From Rhizobium sp. N324 (GTDB taxonomy: Bacteria; Pseudomonadota; Alphaproteobacteria; Rhizobiales; Rhizobiaceae), in the NCBI RefSeq assembly GCF_001664485.1, contig NZ_CP013630.1:3661001-3725000 (forward strand): a DNA stretch of 64,000 nt, written 5' to 3'. Below the pieces are notes generated by a model that had not been told where the DNA came from, did no database searches, and worked only from the letters and a program-made list of their open reading frames with translations. The first letter of the stretch is position 1; each line of letters opens with the position of its first letter. This document shows, piece after piece, positions 17,571 through 26,611 of the stretch. A program made the translations under genes and the position numbers.

Positions 17571-18722
17571 ATGGGAACGGTATCGCAGTTTCAGGATAAG
17601 GCGAGGCCTCCTGCGCATCGCATCGAAAGTGAAGAAGAGGCGATATCAACCGCCCGCAGCCTCGCCGCCGCCTTCCGGCATCAGGCGAGCGAACGCGATA
17701 TCAACCGCGTGCTGCCCTTTGCCGAACTCGACACGCTGTCGGTTTCGGGATTGACGGCGATCACCGTTCCGCCCGACTATCGAGGGCTCGACGTGTCGAA
17801 CGCACTGCTGGCCGAAATCGTCGCAATCATTGCCGAGGGCGACGCCTCGATCGGCGAGACGCTGGAAAACCATTTCTGCGTGCTGGAAACGCTGCGCACC
17901 CAGGCGACTGAGGATCTGCAGGCATCGCTGTTTGCCCGTGTGCTGCTCGGCGACCGCTTTGCCGGCGCCACCTTCGCCGAGGGCGCCGAGCTTACGCCCG
18001 AAGGCCCGGGCTACCGCTTGCGTGGGCGAACGCGGCAAGCGCCGGGCATTCTCTTTGCCGACTGGATCGCGGCTGCCGCCACCGCTCCACCCAACCGCCT
18101 TTTGACGCTCTACCTCGCATGCAACGACGAAGACCTGCAGGTGGTCGACGATTGGGACGGCTTCGGACAGCGCACCAATGGCGCGGCAACGGCGATCGGC
18201 GGCTCGCTTCACGTCAATGCCGATGCGATTGCGCCTGCCCCCTCCTCCGACACTTCGACCGGCACCTCGCTCGGCCTGCTGCTCAAGGCAGCCGTCAGCC
18301 TGGGTATCGCCCGGGCCGCATGGAGCGACGTGATAACGGCCGTCGGCGATCGCGGCACGACGCTCCTTGCCCGGATCGGCGAATGTGCCATCCGCATCGA
18401 AGCGACGGCGGCGGCCTTGGAACGGGCCGGCCGCAAACTCGACATTGCCCAGGTCAATCCGGTAGAGGCGGCGATGGCGGATGCACATTTCTCCGTCTCG
18501 GCCGCCGCAATCCTTGCCGGGGAAACGGCACTCGACACCGCAAACGCGCTGTTCGAACTGGCAGGGGAAACATCCGCCGGCATCGGGCTCAATCTCGATC
18601 GGCATTGGCGCAATGCCCGCATTCATGCGCTGTCGCTGCCGCGCCAGAAGCTGATGCATGCCGCGGGCGAATACGGGGCAACTCCAGGAAAAGTGCGCAG
18701 CGGTTTTCCGTCCGGCGCCTAA
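17571..18722 (+). CDS. Acyl-CoA-dehydrogenase-fold flavoprotein (SfnB/DszC-like)
   Basis: A 383-residue flavoprotein of the acyl-CoA dehydrogenase superfamily. It has the N-terminal helical domain (VLPFAELDTLSVSGLTAITV), a central beta-domain (DRFAGATFAEGAE) and a C-terminal four-helix domain (LLLKAAVSLGIARAAWSDV). It is nearest to the SfnB/DszC monooxygenase-like branch, which uses reduced flavin in organosulfur metabolism, rather than to fatty-acid enzymes: no catalytic-glutamate motif of that group is evident. The last 14 codons or so are formed by an intergenic-repeat sequence (18679-18718). It ends one base from the convergent Rrf2 gene. A sulfur role is inference. Confidence 0.8.
   Translation: MGTVSQFQDKARPPAHRIESEEEAISTARSLAAAFRHQASERDINRVLPFAELDTLSVSGLTAITVPPDYRGLDVSNALLAEIVAIIAEGDASIGETLENHFCVLETLRTQATEDLQASLFARVLLGDRFAGATFAEGAELTPEGPGYRLRGRTRQAPGILFADWIAAAATAPPNRLLTLYLACNDEDLQVVDDWDGFGQRTNGAATAIGGSLHVNADAIAPAPSSDTSTGTSLGLLLKAAVSLGIARAAWSDVITAVGDRGTTLLARIGECAIRIEATAAALERAGRKLDIAQVNPVEAAMADAHFSVSAAAILAGETALDTANALFELAGETSAGIGLNLDRHWRNARIHALSLPRQKLMHAAGEYGATPGKVRSGFPSGA
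18679..18718 (+). repeat. Rhizobial repeat forming the 3' end of the flavoprotein gene
   Basis: CTCCAGGAAAAGTGCGCAGC followed by GGTTTTCCGTCCGG matches the repeat at 6694-6741 and the core of the one at 17334-17403. Here it is read through as the last residues (PGKVRSGFPSG) of the flavoprotein, so the C-terminus was probably altered by repeat insertion. Confidence 0.55.
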
Positions 18723-18723
18723 T

Positions 18724-19188
18724 TCAGCTGGCGGCGGAGATCGGCACGTCTTCCTTGGCGTCGTCGATGCGGCCACCGGCGGCAACGAATTGTTCGAGGC
18801 TCATATTGTCGAGAATGGCGGCGATCGCGTCACGAACATCGGTCATCGAGCGCCGCACCTGACAGGTTTCCGGATCGGCGCAGTCGTCGCAGGCCTCGTA
18901 AGCCGTGCGGCTGGCACAGCGGATCGGTGCCAAGGGTCCGTCGAGCGTGCGGATGACATGGCCGATGCGGATTTCGGCGGCCGGCCGCGACAGCGAATAC
19001 CCGCCGCCCGGCCCCTTCTTCGAGCGCAGGATGCCGACATTGCGCAGTTCCAGCAGGATCGTATCGAGAAACTTCTTCGGGATATTGTTGCGGGCAGCGA
19101 TGTCATTGATGAAGGCGGTCTCACCCGGCGCCAGACGCGCCAGATCCACCAGCGCCTTCAGCCCATATTTTCCCTTTTTCGTCAGCAT
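18724..19188 (-). CDS. Rrf2-family regulator with a C-terminal cysteine cluster
   Basis: A 154-residue Rrf2-type transcription factor. The ATG at 19188 opens MLTKKGKYGLKALVDLARL, the standard winged-helix start; the longer frame adds an unconserved hydrophobic stretch. The recognition region is IPKKFLDTILLELRNVGIL and the wing KKGPGGGYSLSRP. Four cysteines lie at C-x8-C-x2-C-x5-C (residues about 98-116), in the region where IscR and relatives bind an Fe-S cluster, though the spacing is not the IscR one. It may sense Fe-S, redox or sulfur status. It converges on the SfnB-like gene with one base between stops. Confidence 0.88.
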   Translation of the reverse strand: MLTKKGKYGLKALVDLARLAPGETAFINDIAARNNIPKKFLDTILLELRNVGILRSKKGPGGGYSLSRPAAEIRIGHVIRTLDGPLAPIRCASRTAYEACDDCADPETCQVRRSMTDVRDAIAAILDNMSLEQFVAAGGRIDDAKEDVPISAAS

Positions 19189-19363
19189 CGTCGTTGCCCT
19201 GTAGAAAACGCAGTATTTATCCTGCCAATAGCAGGCAAATAGCGTCAAAAGCATGAACATACAACAAAATAGCTATTATTTATAGCTTATATCGGCAACA
19301 TCCACAGACCCATTGTCGATCTCGAAAAGGATCGGTCCGCCGCACGCCTTGCCCGGCCGCCCA

Positions 19364-20152
19364 TCAGATCGTCTTCAGCATACCGCCATCGACAAAATAG
19401 GTGGAGCCGACGCAATAACTCGCGCGCTTCGAACTCAGGAAGACGAAGACGTTGGCCAGCTCTTCCGGCGTCCCGAACCGCTTGGAGGCGGCGTGCTCGT
19501 TGGCGACGCTCTGCAGGTAGCCCTCCCAGTCCCCGCCGGTTTCGGCGGTCAACTGCTTGGCGGTCTTGATCCAGTCGGGCGTCAGGATCAGGCCGGCATT
19601 GACGCAGTTGACGCGGATATTGTCCTTGATGAGTTCGGTCGAAAGCGTCTTCGAAAACATCATCAGCGCCGATTTGCTGACATTGTAGATCGGCTCGTAC
19701 CAGAGCGGCTGGACGGCGCAGATCGAGGCATTGTGCAGGATCACGCCGCCGCCGCGTTCCTTCATCTGCGGGGCGATGCCGCGCGCCAGCCGCACGGCGG
19801 CCATCACATGCAGGTCCCAATAGCTCTGCCACTTCTCGTCGGGCGCCTCCATCACCGTCTCGTTCGAGCCGGTGCCGGCATTGTTGATGAGGATATCGGC
19901 GCCGCCTTTTTCGGCCGCCGCCGCAATGATCGCCTCGGTTCCGGCAACCGTCGCCACATCCGCGGCAATAGCGGCGGCGCTGACGCCGTACGTCTCGGCG
20001 ATCCGGGCGGCTTCCGCCTCGAGCCGTTCGCCGCCGCGGGCCGCGAGCACAAGATTGGAACCCTCGGCCGCCAGCCCCTCGGCGATCGCCAAGCCAATGC
20101 CGACAGAGGCGCCTGTTATGACGGCGGTCTTTCCCCTCAGTCCCAGATCCAT
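19364..20152 (-). CDS. SDR-family oxidoreductase
   Basis: Short-chain dehydrogenase of 262 residues. The cofactor loop TGASVGIGLAIAEGL lies at about 14, the NNAG motif in ILINNAGTGSNE near 90, and the catalytic YxxxK in PIYNVSKSALMMF near 160. It ends SYCVGSTYFVDGGMLKTI, with the usual VDGG close. An Asp/Arg-type second strand (LAARGGERLEAEA) leaves NAD/NADP preference open. It diverges from the hydroxypyruvate-isomerase-like gene at 20296 (143-base gap). Substrate unknown; a sugar or polyol acid is plausible from that neighbour. Confidence 0.92.
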   Translation of the reverse strand: MDLGLRGKTAVITGASVGIGLAIAEGLAAEGSNLVLAARGGERLEAEAARIAETYGVSAAAIAADVATVAGTEAIIAAAAEKGGADILINNAGTGSNETVMEAPDEKWQSYWDLHVMAAVRLARGIAPQMKERGGGVILHNASICAVQPLWYEPIYNVSKSALMMFSKTLSTELIKDNIRVNCVNAGLILTPDWIKTAKQLTAETGGDWEGYLQSVANEHAASKRFGTPEELANVFVFLSSKRASYCVGSTYFVDGGMLKTI

Positions 20153-20295
20153 ATTTTCCTCCGCGTAAGCGGCCGGCGGTGCCGGCCTGATGTGGCGAGT
20201 GTTCCGTCAATGCAATCGGGCGTCAAGCACCCAAACGCCTCTTGCGGCCGGCGCCGATCTGTCACAGCCTGTGTCCACATATGCGAGGAGTTTTC

Positions 20296-21066
20296 ATGCG
20301 ACGTTATTCAGGCTGCATAGAATGGCTGTTTGCCGAAGACGGCGACAGTTTTCCCGATCGCATCCGCCGCGCCCATGCGGGCGGCCTGACGGCGGTCGAA
20401 TTCTGGCGCTGGACCGACAAGGATCTGGACGCGATCGAGGCAGCGCTTGATGAAACCGGTCTTGCTGTCACCAGCCTCGTCGCCGAGCCGATGATCGCGC
20501 TGACCGACGCCGGCAACCGGCAAGCCTGGCTGAACGGCTTGGCCCAATCCGTCGCCGCGGCAAAGCGTCTCGGCGCGCCGGTGCTGATTGCTCAGGCCGG
20601 CGACGATCTTCCGGGCGTGAGCCGCAAGGAGCAGCGTCGGGCACTCACTGAAACGCTGAAAGCAGGCGCCGATATTCTTGCAGGCAGTGGTGTGCGCCTC
20701 GGCGTCGAGCCGCTGAACATCCGCATCGACCATGTCGGCTATTTCCTCGATTCGACCCGCGAAGGTCTCGACATCATCGATGACGTCGCCCGCCCCGAGA
20801 TCGGCATCGTCTACGACATCTACCATTCCGCCGTGATGGACGAGCGCACGGAAGAGGTGCTGGACGGCCGTCTCGACCGTATTTTCCACGTCCATGTCGC
20901 CGATCACCCCGGCCGCAACGAACCGGGCTCCGGCGGCATCGACCTGGCCCACCGCCTCGGCTGGATCTTCGCCAACGGCTATGACGGCGCCGTCGGCCTG
21001 GAATACCGGCCGACCAGACCCGGCGCCGACGCGGTCAAGGCCGCGATCGCCTCGCTGGAGGGCTAG
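20296..21066 (+). CDS. Hydroxypyruvate-isomerase-like TIM-barrel protein
   Basis: A 256-residue AP-endonuclease-2-type TIM barrel close to hydroxypyruvate isomerase and 2-oxo-tetronate isomerase (usual length about 258). The ATG at 20296 follows GAGGAG and gives the typical start (MRRYSGCIEWLFAEDG). Metal/substrate residues fall in LGVEPLNIRIDHVGYFL, GIVYDIYHSAVMDE, FHVHVADHPGRNEPGSG and GLEYRP. These enzymes interconvert hydroxypyruvate and tartronate semialdehyde or related C4 acids. The divergent SDR could reduce the product. The stop overlaps the convergent AhpD-like gene by four bases. Confidence 0.86.
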   Translation: MRRYSGCIEWLFAEDGDSFPDRIRRAHAGGLTAVEFWRWTDKDLDAIEAALDETGLAVTSLVAEPMIALTDAGNRQAWLNGLAQSVAAAKRLGAPVLIAQAGDDLPGVSRKEQRRALTETLKAGADILAGSGVRLGVEPLNIRIDHVGYFLDSTREGLDIIDDVARPEIGIVYDIYHSAVMDERTEEVLDGRLDRIFHVHVADHPGRNEPGSGGIDLAHRLGWIFANGYDGAVGLEYRPTRPGADAVKAAIASLEG

Positions 21067-21599
21067 GTCGGGTTTGCGCCTTCGGCAAAGGCCTCAAGCT
21101 CGGGGTCGAAATCGACCTCGACGACATTGTTGAAGACCGCGGTGGCCAGCATGATGCCGGCAAAGGCGACGAGATCGATCAGCACCTTGGTTTGGTAGCG
21201 TGCTTTCAGCTTTGCCCAGAGTTCGGTGGGCACGGCATTGGAATCGGCAACGATCGCCTTGCCGAAGGCGTCGAGCAGCGCTTCCTCCTCGGAAAGTTCC
21301 AGCGCGTCGGGATCGAAGCCGTTATTGATCAGCGCCCGGCGAAAGAAAGTGATGGCGATCTTCGATTTCGCCGCCTTCGAAATCACATGCGAAAAAATCC
21401 AGATCGCCCGGTCGCTGATGACTGGGTTGAGCTCAGCCCGCAGGGTGAACCATTCAGCGTAGATGCGATGGGCGGCGGGCGAATGTAACAGCGTCCGCTT
21501 CATATTGGTCATGCGCCCGCGCAGCCTGACTTCCTCGTCATGCGCCGCACGAACCTCTTCGGAAGCGGTGTCGTAGTCGATCTGCGGCAGATGGCTCAT
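21063..21599 (-). CDS. AhpD / carboxymuconolactone-decarboxylase-like protein without CxxC
   Basis: A 178-residue all-helical protein with the pattern of the AhpD-like/CMD superfamily. Helices include LHSPAAHRIYAEWFTLRAEL and the late segment LIDLVAFAGIMLATAVFNN, which resembles the CMD end region. The peroxidase CxxC motif is absent (no cysteine is seen), so thiol peroxidase activity is unlikely. It overlaps the stop of the convergent isomerase-like gene by four bases. Function not known; lactone or small-molecule chemistry is one possibility. Confidence 0.72.
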   Translation of the reverse strand: MSHLPQIDYDTASEEVRAAHDEEVRLRGRMTNMKRTLLHSPAAHRIYAEWFTLRAELNPVISDRAIWIFSHVISKAAKSKIAITFFRRALINNGFDPDALELSEEEALLDAFGKAIVADSNAVPTELWAKLKARYQTKVLIDLVAFAGIMLATAVFNNVVEVDFDPELEAFAEGANPT

Positions 21600-21709
21600 C
21601 GGGGTCGCTTTCCTTTCGCTACGGCGGCTATCGGGCGCCTAGCGGCAAATCCGCTTGGCCGCTGCGCCGCGCCCGCCTAGACTGGCCAAATCCGAGATGG
21701 AGGCAAGGC

Positions 21710-22183
21710 ATGAGCGACGACCACGAGCATCACCCCATCGACTGGCGGGAACATGGCGTCAAGGTCATTCCCGGCAATTCGCTCGATCCGAACACCGCGC
21801 AGACGCCGGGGATGAACCGTGCGACGGCCATCAACAATGCCCGCGCCGGCGCCGAGAAGATCTGGGCTGGCACGGTGACGATCCACGCCAATGCCAAGAC
21901 CGGCGCCCATCATCATGGGGATCTCGAAAGCATCATCTACGTGGTCAAGGGAAAGGCCCGCATGCGCTGGGGCGAGCACCTGGAATATACCGCCGAGGCC
22001 GGCCCCGGCGACTTCATCTATGTCCCGCCTTATGTGCCGCATCAAGAGATCAACGCCAGCCGCGACCAGACGCTGGAATGCGTGCTCGTCCGCTCAGGCC
22101 AGGAACCCGTCGTCGTCAATCTCGACATCGAGCCGGTGGAAAAGCCGGAAGACGTGCCCTGGATCGACCCGATCCATCGCTGA
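21710..22183 (+). CDS. Cupin-domain protein
   Basis: A 157-residue single-domain cupin. Motif 1 with metal ligands is GAHHHGDLESIIYVVKGKAR (two histidines and a glutamate), and motif 2 is GPGDFIYVPPYVPHQEINAS (histidine and asparagine). Together they form the 3-His/1-Glu site of metal cupins. A GGAGGCAAGGC stretch precedes the ATG. It is a lone rightward gene between leftward genes. Possible roles include a small-molecule dioxygenase, isomerase or sensor; nothing in the sequence picks one. Confidence 0.88.
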   Translation: MSDDHEHHPIDWREHGVKVIPGNSLDPNTAQTPGMNRATAINNARAGAEKIWAGTVTIHANAKTGAHHHGDLESIIYVVKGKARMRWGEHLEYTAEAGPGDFIYVPPYVPHQEINASRDQTLECVLVRSGQEPVVVNLDIEPVEKPEDVPWIDPIHR

Positions 22184-22195
22184 CGCCAACGTCCG

Positions 22196-23305
22196 TCAGG
22201 CGTGAACCGCGTCCGCACCGCTCAGGGCCGGCTTCTCGATGACCCGGCCGGTATCGGCGGCATAAAGATGGATCGCATCGTGGTCGATCGCGATGCCGAT
22301 CGGGTCGCCCGACTTCACGGTCACGGCCTCGGTCAGTGCCACGGCAAAGGGCAGCCCGTCGAAATCGGCGTGGACGACGCGGCTCGCGCCGAGCTCCTCG
22401 ATGAAGTCGGCCGTCGCCACCAGAGCGCCGGGCGCATCCGGGGCCACCAGCCGGGCGGCCTCGGCGCGCATGCCGAGCACGACGCGTTTGCCCTTCAGCG
22501 ATGCGGCGCGCTCGCGCGGCAGCGCGATCTTGCGGCTCTGGTCGTAGACGAAGACGCCCTCGTCGTTGATCGTGCCTTCGAGCAGGTTCATCGCCGGCGT
22601 GCCGACGAAGCCGGCGACGAAACGCGAGACCGGATGATGATAGACCTCCTCCGGAGTGCCGACCTGCTCGACCCTGCCGCCGTTCATCACCACCAGCCGG
22701 TCGGCCAGCGTCATCGCCTCGGTCTGGTCATGCGTGACGAAGATCGAGGTGGCGCCAAGGCGGCGGTGCAAGCGGCGGATTTCGGCGCGCATGGCGATGC
22801 GCAGCTTGGCGTCGAGGTTCGACAGCGGCTCGTCGAAGAGGAACACCTTCGGTTCGCGGATCATCGCGCGCCCCATGGCGACGCGCTGGCGCTGGCCGCC
22901 GGAAAGGGCGGCGGGCCTGCGGTCGAGGAAGGGTTCGAGGCTGAGCGCCTTGGCAACCTCGGCGACGCGGCGGCTGCGCTCGGCCTTCGCCACACCCGCC
23001 ACCTTCAAGGCATAACCGATATTCTCGGCGACCGTCATGTGCGGATAGAGCGCATAGTTCTGGAACACCATGGCGCAGCCGCGCTCGCGCGGCTCCAGCT
23101 GGTTGACGACGCGTCCGTCGATGGCGATGTCGCCGCCGCTGATTTCCTCGAGGCCGGCGATCATGCGCAGCAGCGTGGATTTGCCGCAGCCGGACGGACC
23201 GAGGATGACGATAAATTCGCCGGTCTGGATCTCCAGGTCGACGCCGTGAACGACGGGTTGCTTGCCGTAGCTCTTCTTCACATCACGGATTGAGATCGGT
23301 GCCAC
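22196..23305 (-). CDS. ugpC: sn-glycerol-3-phosphate ABC importer ATPase
   Basis: Energy-coupling subunit of the UgpBAEC importer, 369 residues, MalK-like. Walker A is [11 protein letters not shown] (about 36), the signature [14 protein letters not shown] (about 135) and Walker [15 protein letters not shown], with the switch histidine in [12 protein letters not shown]-terminal TOBE-type regulatory domain follows from about 240. The start is GTG at 23305 with AAGGAG 7 bases before it. It is last in the ugpB-ugpA-ugpE-ugpC operon, 12 bases after ugpE. The context and partner UgpB make the Ugp assignment firm although the ATPase alone could serve other sugars. Confidence 0.92.
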   Translation of the reverse strand: MAPISIRDVKKSYGKQPVVHGVDLEIQTGEFIVILGPSGCGKSTLLRMIAGLEEISGGDIAIDGRVVNQLEPRERGCAMVFQNYALYPHMTVAENIGYALKVAGVAKAERSRRVAEVAKALSLEPFLDRRPAALSGGQRQRVAMGRAMIREPKVFLFDEPLSNLDAKLRIAMRAEIRRLHRRLGATSIFVTHDQTEAMTLADRLVVMNGGRVEQVGTPEEVYHHPVSRFVAGFVGTPAMNLLEGTINDEGVFVYDQSRKIALPRERAASLKGKRVVLGMRAEAARLVAPDAPGALVATADFIEELGASRVVHADFDGLPFAVALTEAVTVKSGDPIGIAIDHDAIHLYAADTGRVIEKPALSGADAVHA

Positions 23306-23317
23306 AGGACTGCTCCT

Positions 23318-24232
23318 TCACTTCTCGGTAGAGATAAGGCCACGCACGAACCAGCGCTGCATCAGGATGACGAGCACCAGCGGCGGCGACATGATGATAA
23401 GTGTACCTGCCATGGCGACGTTCCAGTCGGGCAGGCCGAATTCGGACGGGATGAGGGTCTTGAGCTGCGTCACCGCAATGCCGAAATTCGGATCGGTGGT
23501 GATCAGCAACGGCCAGAGATACTGGTTCCAGGCCCAGACGAACATGATGGTGAACAGCGCGATCATGTTTGGCCGCGACAGCGGCACCAGAATGTCCCAG
23601 AAAAACCGGACCGGACCCGATCCGTCCATCTTCGAGGCCTCGGCAAGCTCGTCGGGAACGGTCAGGTAAAACTGGCGGTAAAGGAAGGTGCCGGTCGCGG
23701 TGGCGACGAGCGGCGCCACCAGGCCGGTATAGGAATTCAAAAGGCCCCATTCGAGCTTGATCTGGATGCCGGACACCCAGGCGACCAGCGCGGTGATTCC
23801 GGTGATATCGAGGATCGTCTGAAAAGGCTGCAGCGCGTTGGCGGCAATCGAATAGGTCGGCACGATGCGCACTTCCAGCGGCAGCATCAGCGTGATGAAG
23901 ATGATCCAGAAGATCAGGTGCCGGCCGCGGAAGCGGAAGTAGACGATCGAGAAGGCGGCCATGGCCGAAAGGATGACCTTGCCGGCACCGACCGCAGTCG
24001 CGAAGATGATGCTGTGGATCAGCTTGTTGCCGAGATCGGCGCGGGTCCAGGCAGCCTGCGCATTTTCCCAGAAATGCGAACCCGGGGTCAGCGGCAGCGG
24101 CACGCGATTGACCGTCTCCAGATCGAGCGTCGATGCGATGATGACGATGACGAAAGGCAGAAGCGCGATCACCATACCGAGCGCGAGAATGGTATAGCAG
24201 ATGAAGTTGAATATCGGCGTGCGTTCGATCAT
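23318..24232 (-). CDS. ugpE: sn-glycerol-3-phosphate ABC importer permease
   Basis: Inner-membrane permease of 304 residues with six membrane helices, the second half of the UgpAE channel. The EAA loop that docks the ATPase reads ELAEASKMDGSGPVRFFWDI (about residue 200). The first helix is FICYTILALGMVIALLPFVI. The periplasmic loop after helix 1 is long (about 35-75), as in UgpE. It begins 10 bases after the ugpA stop, and 12 bases separate it from ugpC. E. coli UgpE is about 281 residues, so this one is slightly longer, mainly at the N-terminal region. Confidence 0.92.
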   Translation of the reverse strand: MIERTPIFNFICYTILALGMVIALLPFVIVIIASTLDLETVNRVPLPLTPGSHFWENAQAAWTRADLGNKLIHSIIFATAVGAGKVILSAMAAFSIVYFRFRGRHLIFWIIFITLMLPLEVRIVPTYSIAANALQPFQTILDITGITALVAWVSGIQIKLEWGLLNSYTGLVAPLVATATGTFLYRQFYLTVPDELAEASKMDGSGPVRFFWDILVPLSRPNMIALFTIMFVWAWNQYLWPLLITTDPNFGIAVTQLKTLIPSEFGLPDWNVAMAGTLIIMSPPLVLVILMQRWFVRGLISTEK

Positions 24233-24242
24233 GTCCGCGACC

Positions 24243-25127
24243 TCACTTGTAGTGCACGCGCCGCTCGATGAAGCGGAACTGGAAAATGGTGAGCAGAACG
24301 ACGAGCGCCATCAGGATGATCGACTGGGCGGCAGCGCCCGAATAATCGAGCCCCCTGAAACCGTCGAAATAGATCTTGTAGACCATGAGTTCGGTCGCGC
24401 GCGCCGGTCCGCCCTGGGTCATGACGTCGACGATGCCGAAGGAATCCTGGAAGCTTTCGGTGATGTTGATGACGAGCAGGAAAAACAATGTCGGCGTCAG
24501 CAGCGGCAGCTGGAGATCCCACATGCGGCGCAGCGGCCCCGAACCGTCCATGGCCGCCGCCTCGATCAGCGAACGCGGAATCCCCTGAAGCGCTGAAAGG
24601 AAGAAGATGAAATTATAGCCGATATATTTCCAGGAAAAGGCAATGATGACGGCGATCATCGCGTCCTTGCCGTCGAGCGCCGGGTTCCAGAGGCCGGGCC
24701 AGACATGGTTGATGACCGACAGGAGGCCGGCCTCCGGCGCCAGGATGAAGCGGAAGGCGAGACCGAGAGCCGGCGCGGCAATCGCGTAAGGCCAGATGAA
24801 GACCGACCGGTAGATTTTGTGGCCGCGCAGTTCACGATCCGTCAACAGCGCCAGGATGAGCGCCATCCCCATGGCGATCGCCGTCGAGCTGAAGCCGAAG
24901 ATCATGCTGCGGGTGATCGACTCCCAATAGATCGGATCGCTGAGCAGCTGCTTGAAATTGTCGAAACCGACCCATGCATTGCCGCCGCCCCATGGCTGCT
25001 CGAGCGTGAACGCCCAATAGAGCGCCTGCGCACTCGGCCAATAGAAGAAGACGAAGATCAGCAGCAGCATCGGAAAGGCGAAGAGCAGTCCGATCGTCGT
25101 CGAGGAGAAAGTGACGCGCTTTTCCAT
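24243..25127 (-). CDS. ugpA: sn-glycerol-3-phosphate ABC importer permease
   Basis: Six-helix permease of 294 residues pairing with UgpE. The ATG at 25127 gives MEKRVTFSSTTIGLLFAFPM, the expected N-terminal helix; the frame upstream adds an unconserved piece. The ATPase-docking EAA loop is SLIEAAAMDGSGPLRRMWDL (about residue 195). The segment TQGGPARATELMVYKIYFDG near 240 is typical of CUT1 permeases. It follows ugpB after a 128-base gap that contains a strong hairpin, which may make ugpB more abundant than the membrane parts. Confidence 0.92.
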   Translation of the reverse strand: MEKRVTFSSTTIGLLFAFPMLLLIFVFFYWPSAQALYWAFTLEQPWGGGNAWVGFDNFKQLLSDPIYWESITRSMIFGFSSTAIAMGMALILALLTDRELRGHKIYRSVFIWPYAIAAPALGLAFRFILAPEAGLLSVINHVWPGLWNPALDGKDAMIAVIIAFSWKYIGYNFIFFLSALQGIPRSLIEAAAMDGSGPLRRMWDLQLPLLTPTLFFLLVINITESFQDSFGIVDVMTQGGPARATELMVYKIYFDGFRGLDYSGAAAQSIILMALVVLLTIFQFRFIERRVHYK

Positions 25128-25207
25128 GAGTGGTCGTTTTCGCCGTGATTTGGTTTCGCGCGGGCAGCAGCCATGCATCCGCGACCGATAAAAAGAACTT
25201 GCGAAGA

Positions 25208-25240
25208 CGCACCCGGCACGCGCAAAGCGGGCCGGGTGCG
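25208..25240. promoter_or_regulatory. Hairpin between ugpB and ugpA
   Basis: Perfect 10-base stem CGCACCCGGC (25208-25217) / GCCGGGTGCG (25231-25240) with a 13-base loop and no U-tract. Placed just after the binding-protein gene, it could protect the ugpB mRNA end or partly reduce read-through into ugpA. A similar hairpin occupies the same place in the second importer operon. Confidence 0.6.
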
Positions 25241-25255
25241 GCTGATATCAGTCGA

Positions 25256-26611
25256 TCAAGGGAGCTGAACGTTCTTGTAGGTCTGCTGGAAGCGGCGCAG
25301 CAACTGGTTGCCGCGTTCGGCAGCACCGTCGAGCGAAGCCTGGACGTCGGCATTGTTGACGAAGATAGCCTGCAGGCCGTTGGCGAGCTCGGTGCGGACC
25401 TGCAGCAGGCCGCCGAGGCGGATGCCGTGCGGCGCAGTGTCGTCGGCAGGCGATGCGGTCAGGCTCTGAATGGCGAGTTCGCGGCCGGCATATGGTGCCT
25501 TATCGTAGAAGCCCTGCTTCTTCAGGTACTCGAAGCCGGAATTACGAACCGGGATATAGCCGGTCACGGTCGACCAGGTGAGGGCTTCTTCCGGCTTGGC
25601 GATGAAGTTGAAGAAGGCAGCGGCAGCCTTGTATTCGGCGTCGGTATGACCCTTCAGAACCCAGAGCGAAGCGCCGCCGACATAGGAGCTGTGGCGGGTT
25701 GCATTGCCGTAGGTCGGCAGCATCGCAACGTCCCAGTTCATGCCCTGCTTGGCGGTGCGGCCGATATTGCCGTGGTCGCCGACCGAGGTCAGGATGACCT
25801 GGCAATCGCCGGCGGCGAAGGCTTCGACGAAGGTCTGGCCGACGGCCTTGTTCTTGATGAAGGCAAGCTTGTTGTCGTACCAGGACTTGAGGTCCTTGAT
25901 GTAGCTGACGAGCAGCGGGTTCTTGTTGTAGGTCAGCTCGGCGTCGAGGCCTTCAAAGCCGTTCTTCTTCGTCGCGATCGCTTCGCCGTTCACGGCTTCG
26001 AACTGCTCGACGTACTGCCAGACTTCGTTGCTGGAGATGTCGAAGGCGAGCGGGCAGGCATAACCGGCATCCTTCAGAGCCTTGAAATCTTCGCCGGCTT
26101 CCTGCCAGGTGGCCGGAGCATGGTCCTTGCCGATCTTGGCGAAGGCGTCCTTGTTCCAGTAGAGCAGCGCGGTCGAGGAGTTGAAGGGGAAGGAATACAT
26201 CTCGCCCTTCGACGTCGCATAATAGTTTGCGATGCCGGAGAAATAATCCTTCCAGTCGACGGTGTAGCCCATGTCGGTCATCAGCTGGTTGGCCGGGTAG
26301 TAGGCGCCGGAAAGCATGATGTCGAGCGTGCCGGCGTCGGAGACCTGAGCGATGGTCGGCTGCTTGCCGGCGCGGAAGGCTGCGATCGTGTTCTGCAGGG
26401 AGGCGTCGTAGCTGCCCTGGCTGGTGCAGACGACTTCGTAATCGGCCTGCGACTGGTTGAACCGATCGCACTGTTCCTGGACGCGCTTTGCGATGTCGCC
26501 GGAGTTGCCGAACCAGAAGTCAATCTTGGTCTTATCGGCGGCGGCAGCGGGACCGGCAAGAAACGCTGTAGCGAGAAGGGCGCCAACGGCGCCGAGAAGC
26601 TTGGATTGCAT
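25256..26611 (-). CDS. ugpB: sn-glycerol-3-phosphate-binding periplasmic protein
   Basis: Substrate-binding protein of 451 residues that captures glycerol-3-phosphate (or its diesters) for UgpAEC. The ATG at 26611 opens a Sec signal peptide cleaved near AAAADK; the longer frame would bury it. UgpB-type segments include SFPFNSSTALLYWNKDAF, NEVWQYVEQFEAVNGEA, YVGGASLWVLKG and the C-terminal AAERGNQLLRRFQQTY, which closely matches the E. coli UgpB end as I recall it. It is first in the leftward operon. In rhizobia ugp is typically induced by phosphate starvation through PhoB; I could not see a convincing Pho box. Confidence 0.92.
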   Translation of the reverse strand: MQSKLLGAVGALLATAFLAGPAAAADKTKIDFWFGNSGDIAKRVQEQCDRFNQSQADYEVVCTSQGSYDASLQNTIAAFRAGKQPTIAQVSDAGTLDIMLSGAYYPANQLMTDMGYTVDWKDYFSGIANYYATSKGEMYSFPFNSSTALLYWNKDAFAKIGKDHAPATWQEAGEDFKALKDAGYACPLAFDISSNEVWQYVEQFEAVNGEAIATKKNGFEGLDAELTYNKNPLLVSYIKDLKSWYDNKLAFIKNKAVGQTFVEAFAAGDCQVILTSVGDHGNIGRTAKQGMNWDVAMLPTYGNATRHSSYVGGASLWVLKGHTDAEYKAAAAFFNFIAKPEEALTWSTVTGYIPVRNSGFEYLKKQGFYDKAPYAGRELAIQSLTASPADDTAPHGIRLGGLLQVRTELANGLQAIFVNNADVQASLDGAAERGNQLLRRFQQTYKNVQLP

